From contig SDUX01000001.1 in the NCBI GenBank assembly GCA_008729055.1, positions 2,072,623-2,136,622 of the forward strand: a DNA stretch of 64,000 bases, read 5' to 3'. The notes beneath the pieces are model-generated. The model was not told the DNA's origin. It saw nothing but the letters and a program-made list of their open reading frames with translations, and searched no databases. Every line of letters begins with the position of its first letter. Within the stretch, counting starts at the first letter, position 1. A program made the position numbers and the translations under genes. Below are positions 41,745 to 51,224 of this stretch, in pieces. This DNA is from Pyropia haitanensis. Taxonomy: Eukaryota > Rhodophyta > Bangiophyceae > Bangiales > Bangiaceae.

Positions 41745-43606
41745 GGGGGGGGTCGCATGGCGCGCCGGCCGCCTTGGTCCACTGCCTCTGGTGGGACGCG
41801 CACCGGCGACGCTTCTCCCGCTATTTTTTCTCCCTGGACGTGCGGGAGCGGACGGGTCGTGGGATTCGAACTTTTGTGTGCAGACGGCGTCGGGGTCAAA
41901 CCCGGTCGACCCAGCGATTTAAACATTTGTCATCTTTCACAAACCTGCACCTAAAGCACCGCTGTGCGAAACAAAAAAAAAAGGGACAGCGAGAGCGTCG
42001 AACTGTGTTCAGCAAGCGCGCGTGGTCGCGACGCCGTCCCGCGGACGGAGGAAGAGCAGTTACTTCGACAGTGGTGGCGGCGCTGTGAGGGGCGAGGGGG
42101 GTGAGGGATGCCGCGACTGTGGTGCGACGGCGACGGCAGTGGACATTGCGATTGGGGCACGGTTGGGGGCGGTGCTTTGGCAGGTCGGGTGCGCCTGGCC
42201 GGCGGCAGGGCGGCGGGGACGATGGAAGGGGAGGGAGCGAGGGGAGAGAGGGGGTGGGGGGAACAACAGCCTTGGCGCTTTGTGTCACTGTTCTAGAGCT
42301 GGTCGTGCAGTGATGGTGTGTGCTGGCACCCACATCCGTGGCGCCAGGTCTGTTTCGTCGGTGGTCTTTGGCGAAGAGGGCGGCAGCGGCGGCGGCAATG
42401 GCGGCGGCGGCGCAGTAAGCCAATAATCTGGCTGCGTGGCGTGCGCCGACGGGGGTGGACATACATGCCGGACCAAGATTATGGGTGCCGAGAATGGTGG
42501 TGAACGGCCGCTCGTGGCCGCCGCTGTGGCCGTGTCGGCCGCCGCGACCGCCGCGCCAGTCGTACTGCCGTCCGCGGCCGCTGCGGGGCGCAGGAGCACC
42601 ACCGACAGGGACGGAGAGGAGGGACTGGCGAGCGCGTCGTCGCAGGGGGAGGCCACCGCCGCTGTCGCGGGGTGGCTGACAGCATCAGCTGCTGCAGCCA
42701 GGCGCAGCGGCAGCGCCGATGCCGACAATACGTCGGTGCCCGGCGCGACGTTGGTGGGGGCGACCTCCGTCGTGGCAGGCACGGTCGCCGCCGCTGCCAC
42801 GGCCCACGACGCCAATGGCGGCGGCACCGTCGACCGGCGCCCCGTCCTCGTACCTGCCCTCGCACCCTCCCGGCGCACCCGTCTTCACCTCTACCCTCTC
42901 GGCGCGCCGTCCTCGCGCCCGTTGCGCGCCGCCCTCGTGCCCCCTGCTGGCGGAGGCACGGCGTCCGTCGGTCGGTCACCAAGCCACCCACGAGAGCCCC
43001 CGAGGTGTGCAGCTAAATTTAATCCCAGGTGGGGTGATGGCTTGACATCACAGGACAGTGAATTGCCAGCCTCGCGACCATACTGTGGTGCCGAAAATCT
43101 TTTGCGCACAATTCGCGCGCGCTGCGTAGCGTACAAGCTACGTAGGTCACACAGCAGTCGACGCTGCTACGCTCAGCTCTTGATACAGCGGCTGGGCATC
43201 CCATCCGTCCCCCGCATCCGCTGGTGTCAGCTATCCCCGCAACCAAGCCACCCCACGACCGCCCACCCGCCGACGTAACACGTTCAGGAGGCAAGCCGCG
43301 GAACGACGTGGCATCCGCGCAGTCTCTCGCGCCGCGGATGGTCTTCTCGGCAAGGACACATGGGCTCGTGCTGTAACTGGAACAATCCGCTTTTCCACAT
43401 GACGCCACCTTAAGCTGCTCTGTGGCTGGGGTGCCCGTCGCGCACGGGACGGATGCGCGTGGCTGCTGCCGCTTTGCCTTCTTAGGGCAAGTTCCGTCCC
43501 GCTGCTGACAAAGGGCCTCATCGCGACTCACTCGCCACCTCTCTCATGCTCCCTCTCTCCGTCTCCTCCGCTCTTCATTACGCGCCCTTCCCCTCCGTCA
43601 CCCACG
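41745..43606. other. Intergenic, one weak hypothetical frame
   Basis: No recognised gene. From the ATG at 42481 a plus-strand frame runs to 43278 with a low-complexity Ala/Thr/Ser-rich start (MGAENGGERPLVAAAVAVSA), while the opposite strand is equally open across 42285-42878, so coding status is undecided. 43.0-43.5 kb is lower in GC. 43540-43606 is a pyrimidine-rich leader for the DOMON gene. Confidence 0.4.
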
Positions 43607-44668
43607 ATGGGCATCCGATCGAGTTTCCTTCTCCCTCTGTTGGGCGCGGCAGCGGCAACTATACTGCTCATCGCGCCGACATCCGCTCAAAACCCTGCCT
43701 GCACCGTCAATGCGGGCGGCGTGTCCACCACTTACTACCACTGTACGCCGCTGGGCGGCAACCCCGACGCGCCCGTCAAGCACTACTGGACGATCAGCCC
43801 GACGGTCCTCGCTGCCGCGTTCACCAGCCCGTCGACGGGATGGGCGGCGTTTGGCCTGCGGGGCGAGCAGGGTGACCCCGTCCGTGCAGTCGTCGGCTAC
43901 TCGACGGCCTCGGCGCTTGGTGAGGCGCACGTAGCCGTGTACGAGCTTCCCGGCGGCGGCTGGGCGGGCGCCAAGCAGCTCAGCCCCGCAGCGGCAACGG
44001 CGACCGGCTACGTCAACCTCCGCGTCTCACGGAGCGATGCCGGGCTGTCCGTCTCGTTTGACCGCGTCCGCATCGCGCACCCGGTCGTCGGCGACCACAC
44101 GGCCAACATCATGTGGGCGGTGGGCGAGCCGCTGGCGACCCCGCCGGCGCTTGGCGCGCCAGCCGCCAGCGTTGTGTCGGGCATGCAGTACGTCATCGCA
44201 CCGAGCGAGAGGCTGGACCCGTCCGCGACGCCACCGGCGGCGCCCCCAGCCCAGCCGACAGCGGCGGCAACGCCAGCGCCCGTGCGGACGATGCCTGCGC
44301 CCGCCACGGCCGCGCCCACCCCCACACCGGCGGTGGCGACGCCGGCCGCGCCGACCGCCCCCGTGGTGGCAACCGCGACGCCGCTGCCGCGGGGTGGCGT
44401 GCCGCCGCCGCCGCCACCGCCGGGCGCCACGCCCACGTGCATTCCCCCCCCGCCGCAGCCGGCTTGCATCCCCGTCGCGACGGCGTCGCCGGCGCGGCCG
44501 GTGCCTCAAGGCGGGGGCGACGGCGCCGGCACCTGCGCGGCATCGGGTGAGCGGTGCGCCGCGCCGGCACACCACGTCGCCGAGGTGCCGTGCTGCAACG
44601 GCGGGGACTACTGCAAGGAGGTCAACGAGTACTGGCACTACTGCGCGTCGACGCAGTATGACCGGTGA
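43607..44668 (+). CDS. Secreted DOMON-domain protein with Pro-rich linker and Cys-rich tail
   Basis: 353 residues, intronless. Signal peptide MGIRSSFLLPLLGAAAATIL, cleavage likely after TSA. Residues about 30-205 fit a DOMON domain, a beta-sandwich that binds haem or sugar in extracellular redox proteins: YHCTPLGGNPDAPVKHYWTI, TGWAAFGLRG, AHVAVYELPGGGW, GYVNLRVSRSDAGLSVSF and the closing NIMWAVGEPL. Next comes a hydroxyproline-type linker of about 100 residues rich in Ala/Pro/Thr (PAPATAAPTPTPAVATPA), then a short Cys-rich module (CAASGERCAA, VPCCNGGDYCKEV, YWHYCAS) resembling a small wall-binding or knottin-like fold. There is no transmembrane segment, so it is not the cytochrome-b561-linked form. 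Likely a wall or apoplast protein; ligand unknown. Confidence 0.7.
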   Translation: MGIRSSFLLPLLGAAAATILLIAPTSAQNPACTVNAGGVSTTYYHCTPLGGNPDAPVKHYWTISPTVLAAAFTSPSTGWAAFGLRGEQGDPVRAVVGYSTASALGEAHVAVYELPGGGWAGAKQLSPAAATATGYVNLRVSRSDAGLSVSFDRVRIAHPVVGDHTANIMWAVGEPLATPPALGAPAASVVSGMQYVIAPSERLDPSATPPAAPPAQPTAAATPAPVRTMPAPATAAPTPTPAVATPAAPTAPVVATATPLPRGGVPPPPPPPGATPTCIPPPPQPACIPVATASPARPVPQGGGDGAGTCAASGERCAAPAHHVAEVPCCNGGDYCKEVNEYWHYCASTQYDR

Positions 44669-46629
44669 GGGTGGCGGGCATAGGTCTATCGTTCTTGTCT
44701 CTGGCCCTCGTATCTTGCTCGGCTGGCCAAAGTGACCAACGGCGTCCGCGTGAAAGAGGCACCATGCGCAACAAACCAGCTGTAGTTGCCCTTGCACGAA
44801 CAACCACCAGCAACAGCACCGTACCGCTACCCCGCCCGCCGCGGCGGACCGTTCCGCCAACCAGTGCCGCCGCGACCGTGGCGGCGGCGCGGCCGGGGAC
44901 CCCCCGCCCGGCCGCCGCCGCGGCGGCGGCCGCCCGCGGCGGGGGGGGGGGTGGCGGCGGCACGGCCACGGCTTCCCCCCCAGCGGGCGCGCCGCCGCCG
45001 CCACGCGCCCCGCCGGGCGGCCGGCGGCGGGCGCGCCGGCGGCGACACCGGCCGGCGGCGGCCGCAGAGGCGCGCCGCCGCCGCCGGCCAGCCGGCCGGC
45101 TGGCCGCCGCCGCGGCCGACACGCCCCGGCGGCGGCGCGGGCGGCGGGCGGCGCCGCGATGGGGGTCACCGCCCGCGGCGGCGGCGCCGGTGGCGGTGGC
45201 GGCGGCGCGGGGCGCGGCGTGCGGGCCGGGCGTGTGCGCGCGGGCCGCGTCGGTGGGGGGGGCGCCGCCCGCCCCGGCGTCGTCGGCGGTCGCAGACTGC
45301 GGCGGCGGCGGCGGCGGCGTCACGCGCCCCGACCTCGCCGCTTCCCGGGGTCCCCGAGGCACGCGTGGGGTCGCAGCACGCCGGTCTCCGCCCCCCCCCT
45401 CCACCATCATAATCGCTGCTGCGATGGCTGCCGCCGCCACTGCTACCCGTACGTCGTCGAACGCGCGGCCGCCACGGACGGCGAGCAAAGCGTTTGACCC
45501 CGCGTACCGCACCGCCGGCAGCCGCTGCCGCCGCCCACATCAACCCGCGGCGGGTGCGCAACGGAGTTGCCGCCCCTCCACGTCGCCGAGGGCCGCCGTC
45601 ACCGTCGTCATCCTCGTCGCCACCGGCCGCTCCTTCCTCTTGGTCGACGGGCGTCGCCGCCGTCCTTGCCCCGTCGGCAACCGTCGCGGCCGGCTGCACC
45701 CGCACCAACCGCCGCCGCCGCGCGGGGCGCCATGGTCGCCCGCGCCGGCATCGCCCGCGCCGCGGCCGCCTGCGGCGCTGCCGCCGCCAACAGCGCACCG
45801 CACCGTCCACAGGGTCAGGAGGCCCCGTGCGACGGTCGCCGGGGGGACGACGGCGCGCACCGCGACAGCCGGCAGGATGCCAGGGGGCGGCGGCGGCGGT
45901 GGCACCCGCGGCGGTCCTGCCACGCGCGGCGTCGCGCCTGCGCGACGCGCCAGATGGCTCGCCGGCCGGCCGGGCGGCGGCACATTCAACCTGAGCGCGC
46001 CCTCCCCGGGTGACGGCGCAAGGTGGGACGGCGGCGGAGGTGACAGGTGAGGAGGTGGGAGGACGCAACCTCTGCCAGTGGCACAGAATCGATGATGGAA
46101 TTTCGTGTGTAATTCATAATTGCGATCCTCTGATCTCTGTACTGTCAGAACGAAACAGATGACAACGAGCGCGCATTGTTCGGGGAGGAACAAACTGTGT
46201 GGTCGGGGGCCTTCGAGCCGTGTTGTGTAGACGACAACCCTTCCCGCCCTCCCATGCCAGGACTGTGCGAGATCGCTCCTGGCAGATGGGGCGCTCCAAA
46301 GATTCGATTGGTGCGCACGGGGGGCAGCCGGCACCGCCGTTGCGAGGGGACGGGAGGCGGGCCGCACTCGGACAAGCGCCCCCCCATGCACCGCCGCGGC
46401 GGCACCTCTCGCGCGGCGTGGCGGCAGTGATTGATCCGCCGCGCTGCGGGTGGCCGGCGTGTTGGCCCCTCATCGCCCCGCTGCCCCGCGCCGACCTCGT
46501 GCCGCGGCCACTGTCCCGACCGCCACCGCCGCCGCGACTGCGTCTGCTGCGACCGCCGCTGCTGCTGCTGCTATTGCAGCTGCCGCCGCGGCTCTAGAAG
46601 GCGCGTACGGGTCGCTCTGCGGTGCGACC
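44669..46629. other. Intergenic with unresolved coding-like sequence on the minus strand
   Basis: 44.9-45.3 kb is GCC/GGC-rich. On the minus strand, 45.35-45.65 kb gives protein-like pieces: EEGAAGGDEDDDGDGGPRRR followed by GLMWAAAAAAGGAVRG in one frame, and YAGSNALLAVRGGRAFDDV in another. No start, stop or family can be fixed. 46154-46202 is copy 2 of the hairpin repeat. 46450-46629 is the GCTGCT-rich leader of the translocator gene. Confidence 0.4.
46154..46202 (+). repeat. Dispersed hairpin repeat, copy 2
   Basis: ACAGATGACAACGAGC, then GCGC, then ATTGTTCGGGGAGGAACAAA; near-identical to 37247-37291 apart from the GCGC insertion. The core TTGTTC-GGGGAG-GAACAA is a perfect 6-bp hairpin. Confidence 0.55.
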
Positions 46630-48621
46630 ATGGCGTTTGCGTTTGCGGCTGCGAGCGGGGTGAGCGTTCGGGCGCGGGCCCCAGCGTCGGTGTCTGTAGT
46701 GGCTGCCCGGCCGGGGGCGTTTGCAGTCACTCCTCGCTATGGGTATGTGGTTGTGTGGGGAGAGGAGCTTGATGGGCGGTGGGGAGCGGAAACGGTCTAC
46801 GTGACGCTCCGCCAGTGACCAATCCTTCCTGATGCACCTCTGGGGGGCACGGCGGCAGGGACCAGTGTTACTCACCTTGATTGCGTTCTTGCTGTTTGTT
46901 GTTTGATTGCTTGGCGCTGGCTCTGTGCGACACCCACTCTGCCCCCGTAACGCTGCCTCGGTTGCCGTCCTGGCTGGTACATGCCACGTCCTGCGCGTCC
47001 TGTGTGGCTGCTCTGGGGAATGGTGTGGTTACGCACTTCGTCTGATGCCTGGGGTTGCCACTTGTGCTGAATGCATACGTCTATGCAGTCGGAGCATGTT
47101 GGCGTCAGTGGGGACCAAGGCCCCGCTGCAGTCCCGTCGTGTGGCTGTGACCACGGCGCCCGCCTCGCTGCGCATGGCCGCATCCCCTGGGGCTGCCTCG
47201 GAGGAGGCCACGACCGCGCAGACCCTGAAGGTCTCCGCCCTCATTGGCATGTGGTATCTTCTCAACATCGTACGCTTTCCAACACCGTACGCTCTCTGTT
47301 CGAGGATTGCGTCTTTGCGCTCTGGTGGTTTGTCTGTGCGGCTGTGTTTCCCCAGCCCGGCGTGGTTGTGGCCAATGGCTGACCTTGAGCTCTTGACGGG
47401 GTGGTTGGCTGACGGCAATGACACTGACGATTGTGGTAAGTGGTGGGTTTTGATTGACGTGGAATACTCTTGCACGCTTCGTTTGCCGGTACACAGGGGT
47501 ACAACATCACCAACAAGCGAGTGCTGAACTGGCTCCCTCTTCCCTGGTTTGTTGCTTGGGCTCAACTGGCCTTTGGTGTTGTGTACTGCGTGGCGCTATG
47601 GGCTATCAAGCTTCGCAAGCGCCCCATCGTACCCCAAGAGGGTGTTAAGGCGCTCTCCGCTGTGGCCCTGTGCCACACGGTTGGCCACGTCTCAACCGTT
47701 TGCTCGCTGGGCGCGGTTGCCGTGTCGTATGTTTTCGCAACTTCCCGTTCGGTCTTGCTTTTCTGCCACGGGCACTTTTTCTGTCCTCTGGCGTCGTGCG
47801 TGTGGAGTGCTTCTGCTTGCATAGCGCGCTGCTGCCCGGACACTGCCTTTCCTTGGTTGTTTGCTTGGCACTGACGTTCCCCGTTGGTGGCGCAAGACTG
47901 ACGTTATTGGACTTGTTCTTGGCGCGCTGGTTTTGTTTGTGGGACTCGTACTTTTGTCTGCAGCTTCTCTCACGTCGTCAAGTCTGCTGAGCCGTTGTTC
48001 CAGGTCGCGGCTTCGGCTCTCTTCTTGAAGAGCGTCTTTGCGCTGCCGGTGTACCTTTCCCTCTTGCCGGTCATTGGTGGCGTCATCCTGGCGTCGGTCA
48101 GTGAGCTCTCTTTCACGTGGATGGGCTTCCTCTCGGCCATGACCAGCAACGTGGCGTTCGCCGCCCGTAACATCTTCTCCAAGCTGAGCATGAACACGCC
48201 GAAGGGGGAGAACATGGGGCCTGTCAACCTGTTTGGTGTGCTGACGGTGCTATCCACGCTGATGCTGGCGCCTTTCGCGCTGCTCTTTGACGGGTGGAAG
48301 CTCAAGGCTGGGTGGTTGGCTGCCACTGCCGGAGCAGGTGCGGCCGTCACGCCGCTGACGCTGTTTGGGTACATCGTGGCGTCGGGCTTCTTTTTCCATT
48401 CGTACCAGGAGGTCGCCTTCCTGGCGCTGAGCAACGTTCACCCCATTACGCACGCAGTGGCCAACACCACGAAGCGGGTGATCATCATGGCTGTGTCGAT
48501 TTTGGTGTTCAAGAACCCGCTGACGCAGAATGGACTCATTGGGTCTGCCATTGCCCTTCTTGGCGTGATGCTCTACTCGTTTGCCAAGAACCGCTATCCG
48601 GAGAAGAAGGCCACAGAGTAG
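46630..48621 (+). CDS. TPT: Plastid phosphate translocator (triose-phosphate/phosphate type), four exons
   Basis: 393 residues in the DMT/NST-TPT family, exchanging phosphate for phosphorylated C3 compounds across the inner plastid envelope. Exons: 46630-46742 (leader MAFAFAAASGVSVRARAPAS, typical of red-algal transit peptides), 47089-47269, 47497-47726 and 47964-48621. Introns of 346, 227 and 237 bp have donors GTATGT, GTACGC and GTATGT, all acceptors CAG, and phases 2, 0 and 2, all consistent. Family marks: WYLLNIGYNITNKRVLN, LCHTVGHVSTVCSLGAVAVS, FSHVVKSAEPLFQVAASALF, LSFTWMGFLSAMTSNVAFAA and the binding-site helix HPITHAVANTTKRVIIM with the conserved Lys-Arg pair. About nine or ten membrane helices. 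TPT is the best fit; assignment among TPT, PPT and GPT classes needs a tree. Confidence 0.92.
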
Positions 48622-49458
48622 TAGGAGGCGAGACGGATGTACGTTCCCCTGAGGTTGGGGTTTTTTATCATTGCGCGTCACTGCGCGTCCCTGTTCTTTT
48701 CCATTGCTTTTTTCCTAGAAATTTCCCTCTTCCTTGCGCTCCGGAGTACGATGGGGAAGCGTACACCGTGACCCAGCCTGGGTGGTCTAGTCGCCTGTCA
48801 CTCGAATAGCTCTGGTAGCCAGGTTGCGAGCCATGCTCTCGAGGGCCTCTTCCACCATGCTCAGGCTGTCTGACATGGCTTTTGCACACCCGAAATCATG
48901 CCCGACCGTTCCAGCGCTTCACCGGCCGCAGTGCGGATTTGCCAGGACGATCTGCGGCACGAGCGCTTTAAAATCTTGCCGCACTTGCCACGTGGCTGAA
49001 GGGAGGACGGGGCCGGTAGGCAGCGGAATTGGACCGTGCAGCGCGCACGCCCTCGGTCAAGGGCTCGAGTGCATTGGCATTGCGGTGAATCGGACATGAG
49101 CAGGAATGGCCCTGCGCTGCTGCGACTGGGATCGCCTCGGCGGGCGCACGAGCACCCTAGATGGCTGCGCCACAGCCCCGCGGCGGTGCCGTCTCCGCCC
49201 CCTGTTACCGATGCCCGCTAGTTCCAATTTGGCCCGCCACCTGCAGCCCCCGCCAGGAACGCGCCGCACGTGGACATGGTAGCTACGGAGGCCATGGTTC
49301 ATGTTGGTCGGACAACTGCGGCTGATGCCGGTGGCGCTGCGAGAATACGGGCAGGGTGGCGGGAGGAGTAACGTAGCGAGGGATCGCCGTTTGCCTTCTG
49401 CTCACAATGGCAGCTTGTTCTTCGTTGGAGCAGGTATTTCTTCTGTAGCTGGCATCAC
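48622..49458. other. Intergenic, translocator 3' flank and CCT-gene promoter
   Basis: Contains a T-rich stretch just after the translocator stop (48660-48667, then 48698-48740), likely its 3' untranslated region. Otherwise ordinary composition with no recognised gene. Confidence 0.5.
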
Positions 49459-50874
49459 ATGCTAGCGCTATGGTCATTCCGTGTGGGCGAGGCTCTGCTC
49501 TTGCTCTCGAGCGAGGCAGGTGAACATCGTGTTCTGCCCAGGTCCTTGGGCTTTTCAGAAGAACGGCGAAGGAGCTTCGTGGCTTGCGGCGTTGGCCGCG
49601 GCAAAACCGCTCCTCTCATGGACTGTGCCCGCACGCTGCCCTGCCATGGGCACTGCCAAGTGATGGGCGTCTCTGATGCTGACGACAACGACACGCCTGT
49701 GGATGGCTATGTTTCCGATGGATCCCGAGAGCTTGTGCCGCTTCGAATGCCACCCCTGTTTGCCACATCCCCCCCTGTGTCGCTTTCTTTTCTGCTCGGT
49801 GATGAGCCGCCACCGCTGATTCTTTCCATACTGCAGCCGTCTACCGGGAGCGGGCGACTGCGTCAACGTCGGCGGGGGTCACCTCAACGAGAGAGCGACC
49901 TCGTCGGGAGGTCCCCATCCATTGAGTGTGAGTACTGGGGCACCTCACACCGTCAACCGCTGGCCGTCAAGAACGCCTGGGATGGCGTTTCCACCATGCC
50001 GCGCCTGGTCACTGGCCTGAGCGCTACTGAGACGGACAGCCGTGAGAGCGAGGACGAGATCGGCAGCTATGAATCTGGGAGCAATGGCTGTAGCCACGAA
50101 GCGCCCGTTGTGGCCCCTCGATCCCCGCCGCAGTCACGCGGCCTCGCCAACCACTCTATGATAGGCGGACGGCGCCCCCGTGACTGGCCAGGCACGGCGG
50201 CAGCAGTGGCGGCATCCCTGAATGCAAGTCGTCCTGTCGACCTGCCGCAGCCGCACCGTACATGGCAACCACCGCGGTCGGAATTGCCGAAGGCAGCCCA
50301 CCGACAAGCGTCTAGGGGCCCCCCGCCGCCCCCGCCGTTGCCGCATAAACCCATGCTTGGTCAACGCGGTCGCAAGACCGGGCGCTCAGCGCAAGGTCGC
50401 AGACAACCAAGCCGATCGCCTGGCTCGCCCATCACCCCCTTGGAGGCCGTTCACAGCCGGTCCATCGCGGGCAGCCGCCCCGCAAAACCCTCGATGGCGG
50501 AGCGGGTGCCGCCGCCGGCGACAGGGGCCACCCCTGATGCGGTCGCGAACGAGTTGCCGCTGCCCCCTCCAGCGCCACCGGGGCCTCAGCGCTGGCGCTC
50601 TCCCGCTGAGGCAGCGGCGGCGGCCGCGCGCGCAGCCGCGTTGACGCGTTTTCGGAACAAGAAGCGGCGTGGCTTAGACTTTTCGGGTGCCACCCGCTAC
50701 GTACGGCGGGCGGTGGAGAGTACGCGACGCGCCCGACTCGGCGGCCGCTTTGTATCGTGGGCAGAGTACAACCGTCTGACCGGCAAGGATGGGGGAGAGG
50801 CGGAAAGATGCGGCGTGGAAAGGGACCGTCAAGACAGCAGAGGAGGGGGAGCGGACAAAGGCGGGGAATTTTGA
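49459..50874 (+). CDS. CCT-domain (CONSTANS/TOC1-like) regulatory protein
   Basis: 471 residues if translation begins at the ATG at 49459. The C-terminal 50 residues before the tail fit the CCT motif: RAAALTRFRNKKRRGLDFSG, then ATRYVRRAVESTRRARLGGR and FV, with the invariant Arg/Lys-rich basic face and the RY..R core. In plants this motif gives DNA binding through NF-Y-like complexes and nuclear import in light, clock and flowering regulators; in algae it appears in light and clock factors. The rest is disordered: an acidic segment (VMGVSDADDNDTPVDGY), Ser-rich patches and Pro runs. No B-box or receiver domain is visible. The first about 50 residues look unlike coding sequence and contain a possible donor (AGGCAG/GTGAAC), so a later ATG (49620 or 49662) or an upstream exon may be correct. 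Confidence 0.7.
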   Translation: MLALWSFRVGEALLLLSSEAGEHRVLPRSLGFSEERRRSFVACGVGRGKTAPLMDCARTLPCHGHCQVMGVSDADDNDTPVDGYVSDGSRELVPLRMPPLFATSPPVSLSFLLGDEPPPLILSILQPSTGSGRLRQRRRGSPQRESDLVGRSPSIECEYWGTSHRQPLAVKNAWDGVSTMPRLVTGLSATETDSRESEDEIGSYESGSNGCSHEAPVVAPRSPPQSRGLANHSMIGGRRPRDWPGTAAAVAASLNASRPVDLPQPHRTWQPPRSELPKAAHRQASRGPPPPPPLPHKPMLGQRGRKTGRSAQGRRQPSRSPGSPITPLEAVHSRSIAGSRPAKPSMAERVPPPATGATPDAVANELPLPPPAPPGPQRWRSPAEAAAAAARAAALTRFRNKKRRGLDFSGATRYVRRAVESTRRARLGGRFVSWAEYNRLTGKDGGEAERCGVERDRQDSRGGGADKGGEF

Positions 50875-51224
50875 CGACACTGCGACTTGGACCTGGACAA
50901 GCGAAAGAAGAGGAATCCTTGTGTTCCACCGCGTCTACGTGGTACCACGTCTCGTGTTGCGCCCACCTGTCCCTGGATGCACACCACACAGGGATGCTGT
51001 ACTATCCACAGAGCGAAAGAGCTTGCACAAGGTTACTTCAGAACGGACGGGACTACGTCACATGTACGTTGTCAATATGCGCTAGTCTCACTCTTTCTTG
51101 GTTGTTGGTGGTTTGGACCATCAGCGTCATGAAGGGACGATCAGCCAGGCGCGCCGCTTCGAGAACAACTGAAAAGAGCCACCGACGACGTGCCCAGTAC
51201 GCGTGCTGCGTGACAGGCGCCTCT
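50875..51224. other. Spacer between convergent CCT and RecQ genes
   Basis: 350 bp of moderate GC holding both 3' untranslated regions. No gene or clear poly(A) signal seen. Confidence 0.5.

Noticed and set aside
41858..41880. tRNA-like T-arm word GTGGGATTCGAAC
   Set aside because: Neither strand gives a matching T stem, D arm or anticodon arm; treated as chance.
46660..46665. Strong-looking donor GTGAGC in the translocator first exon
   Set aside because: Phase 0 would misframe exon 2; GTATGT at 46743 gives the required phase 2 and keeps the leader.
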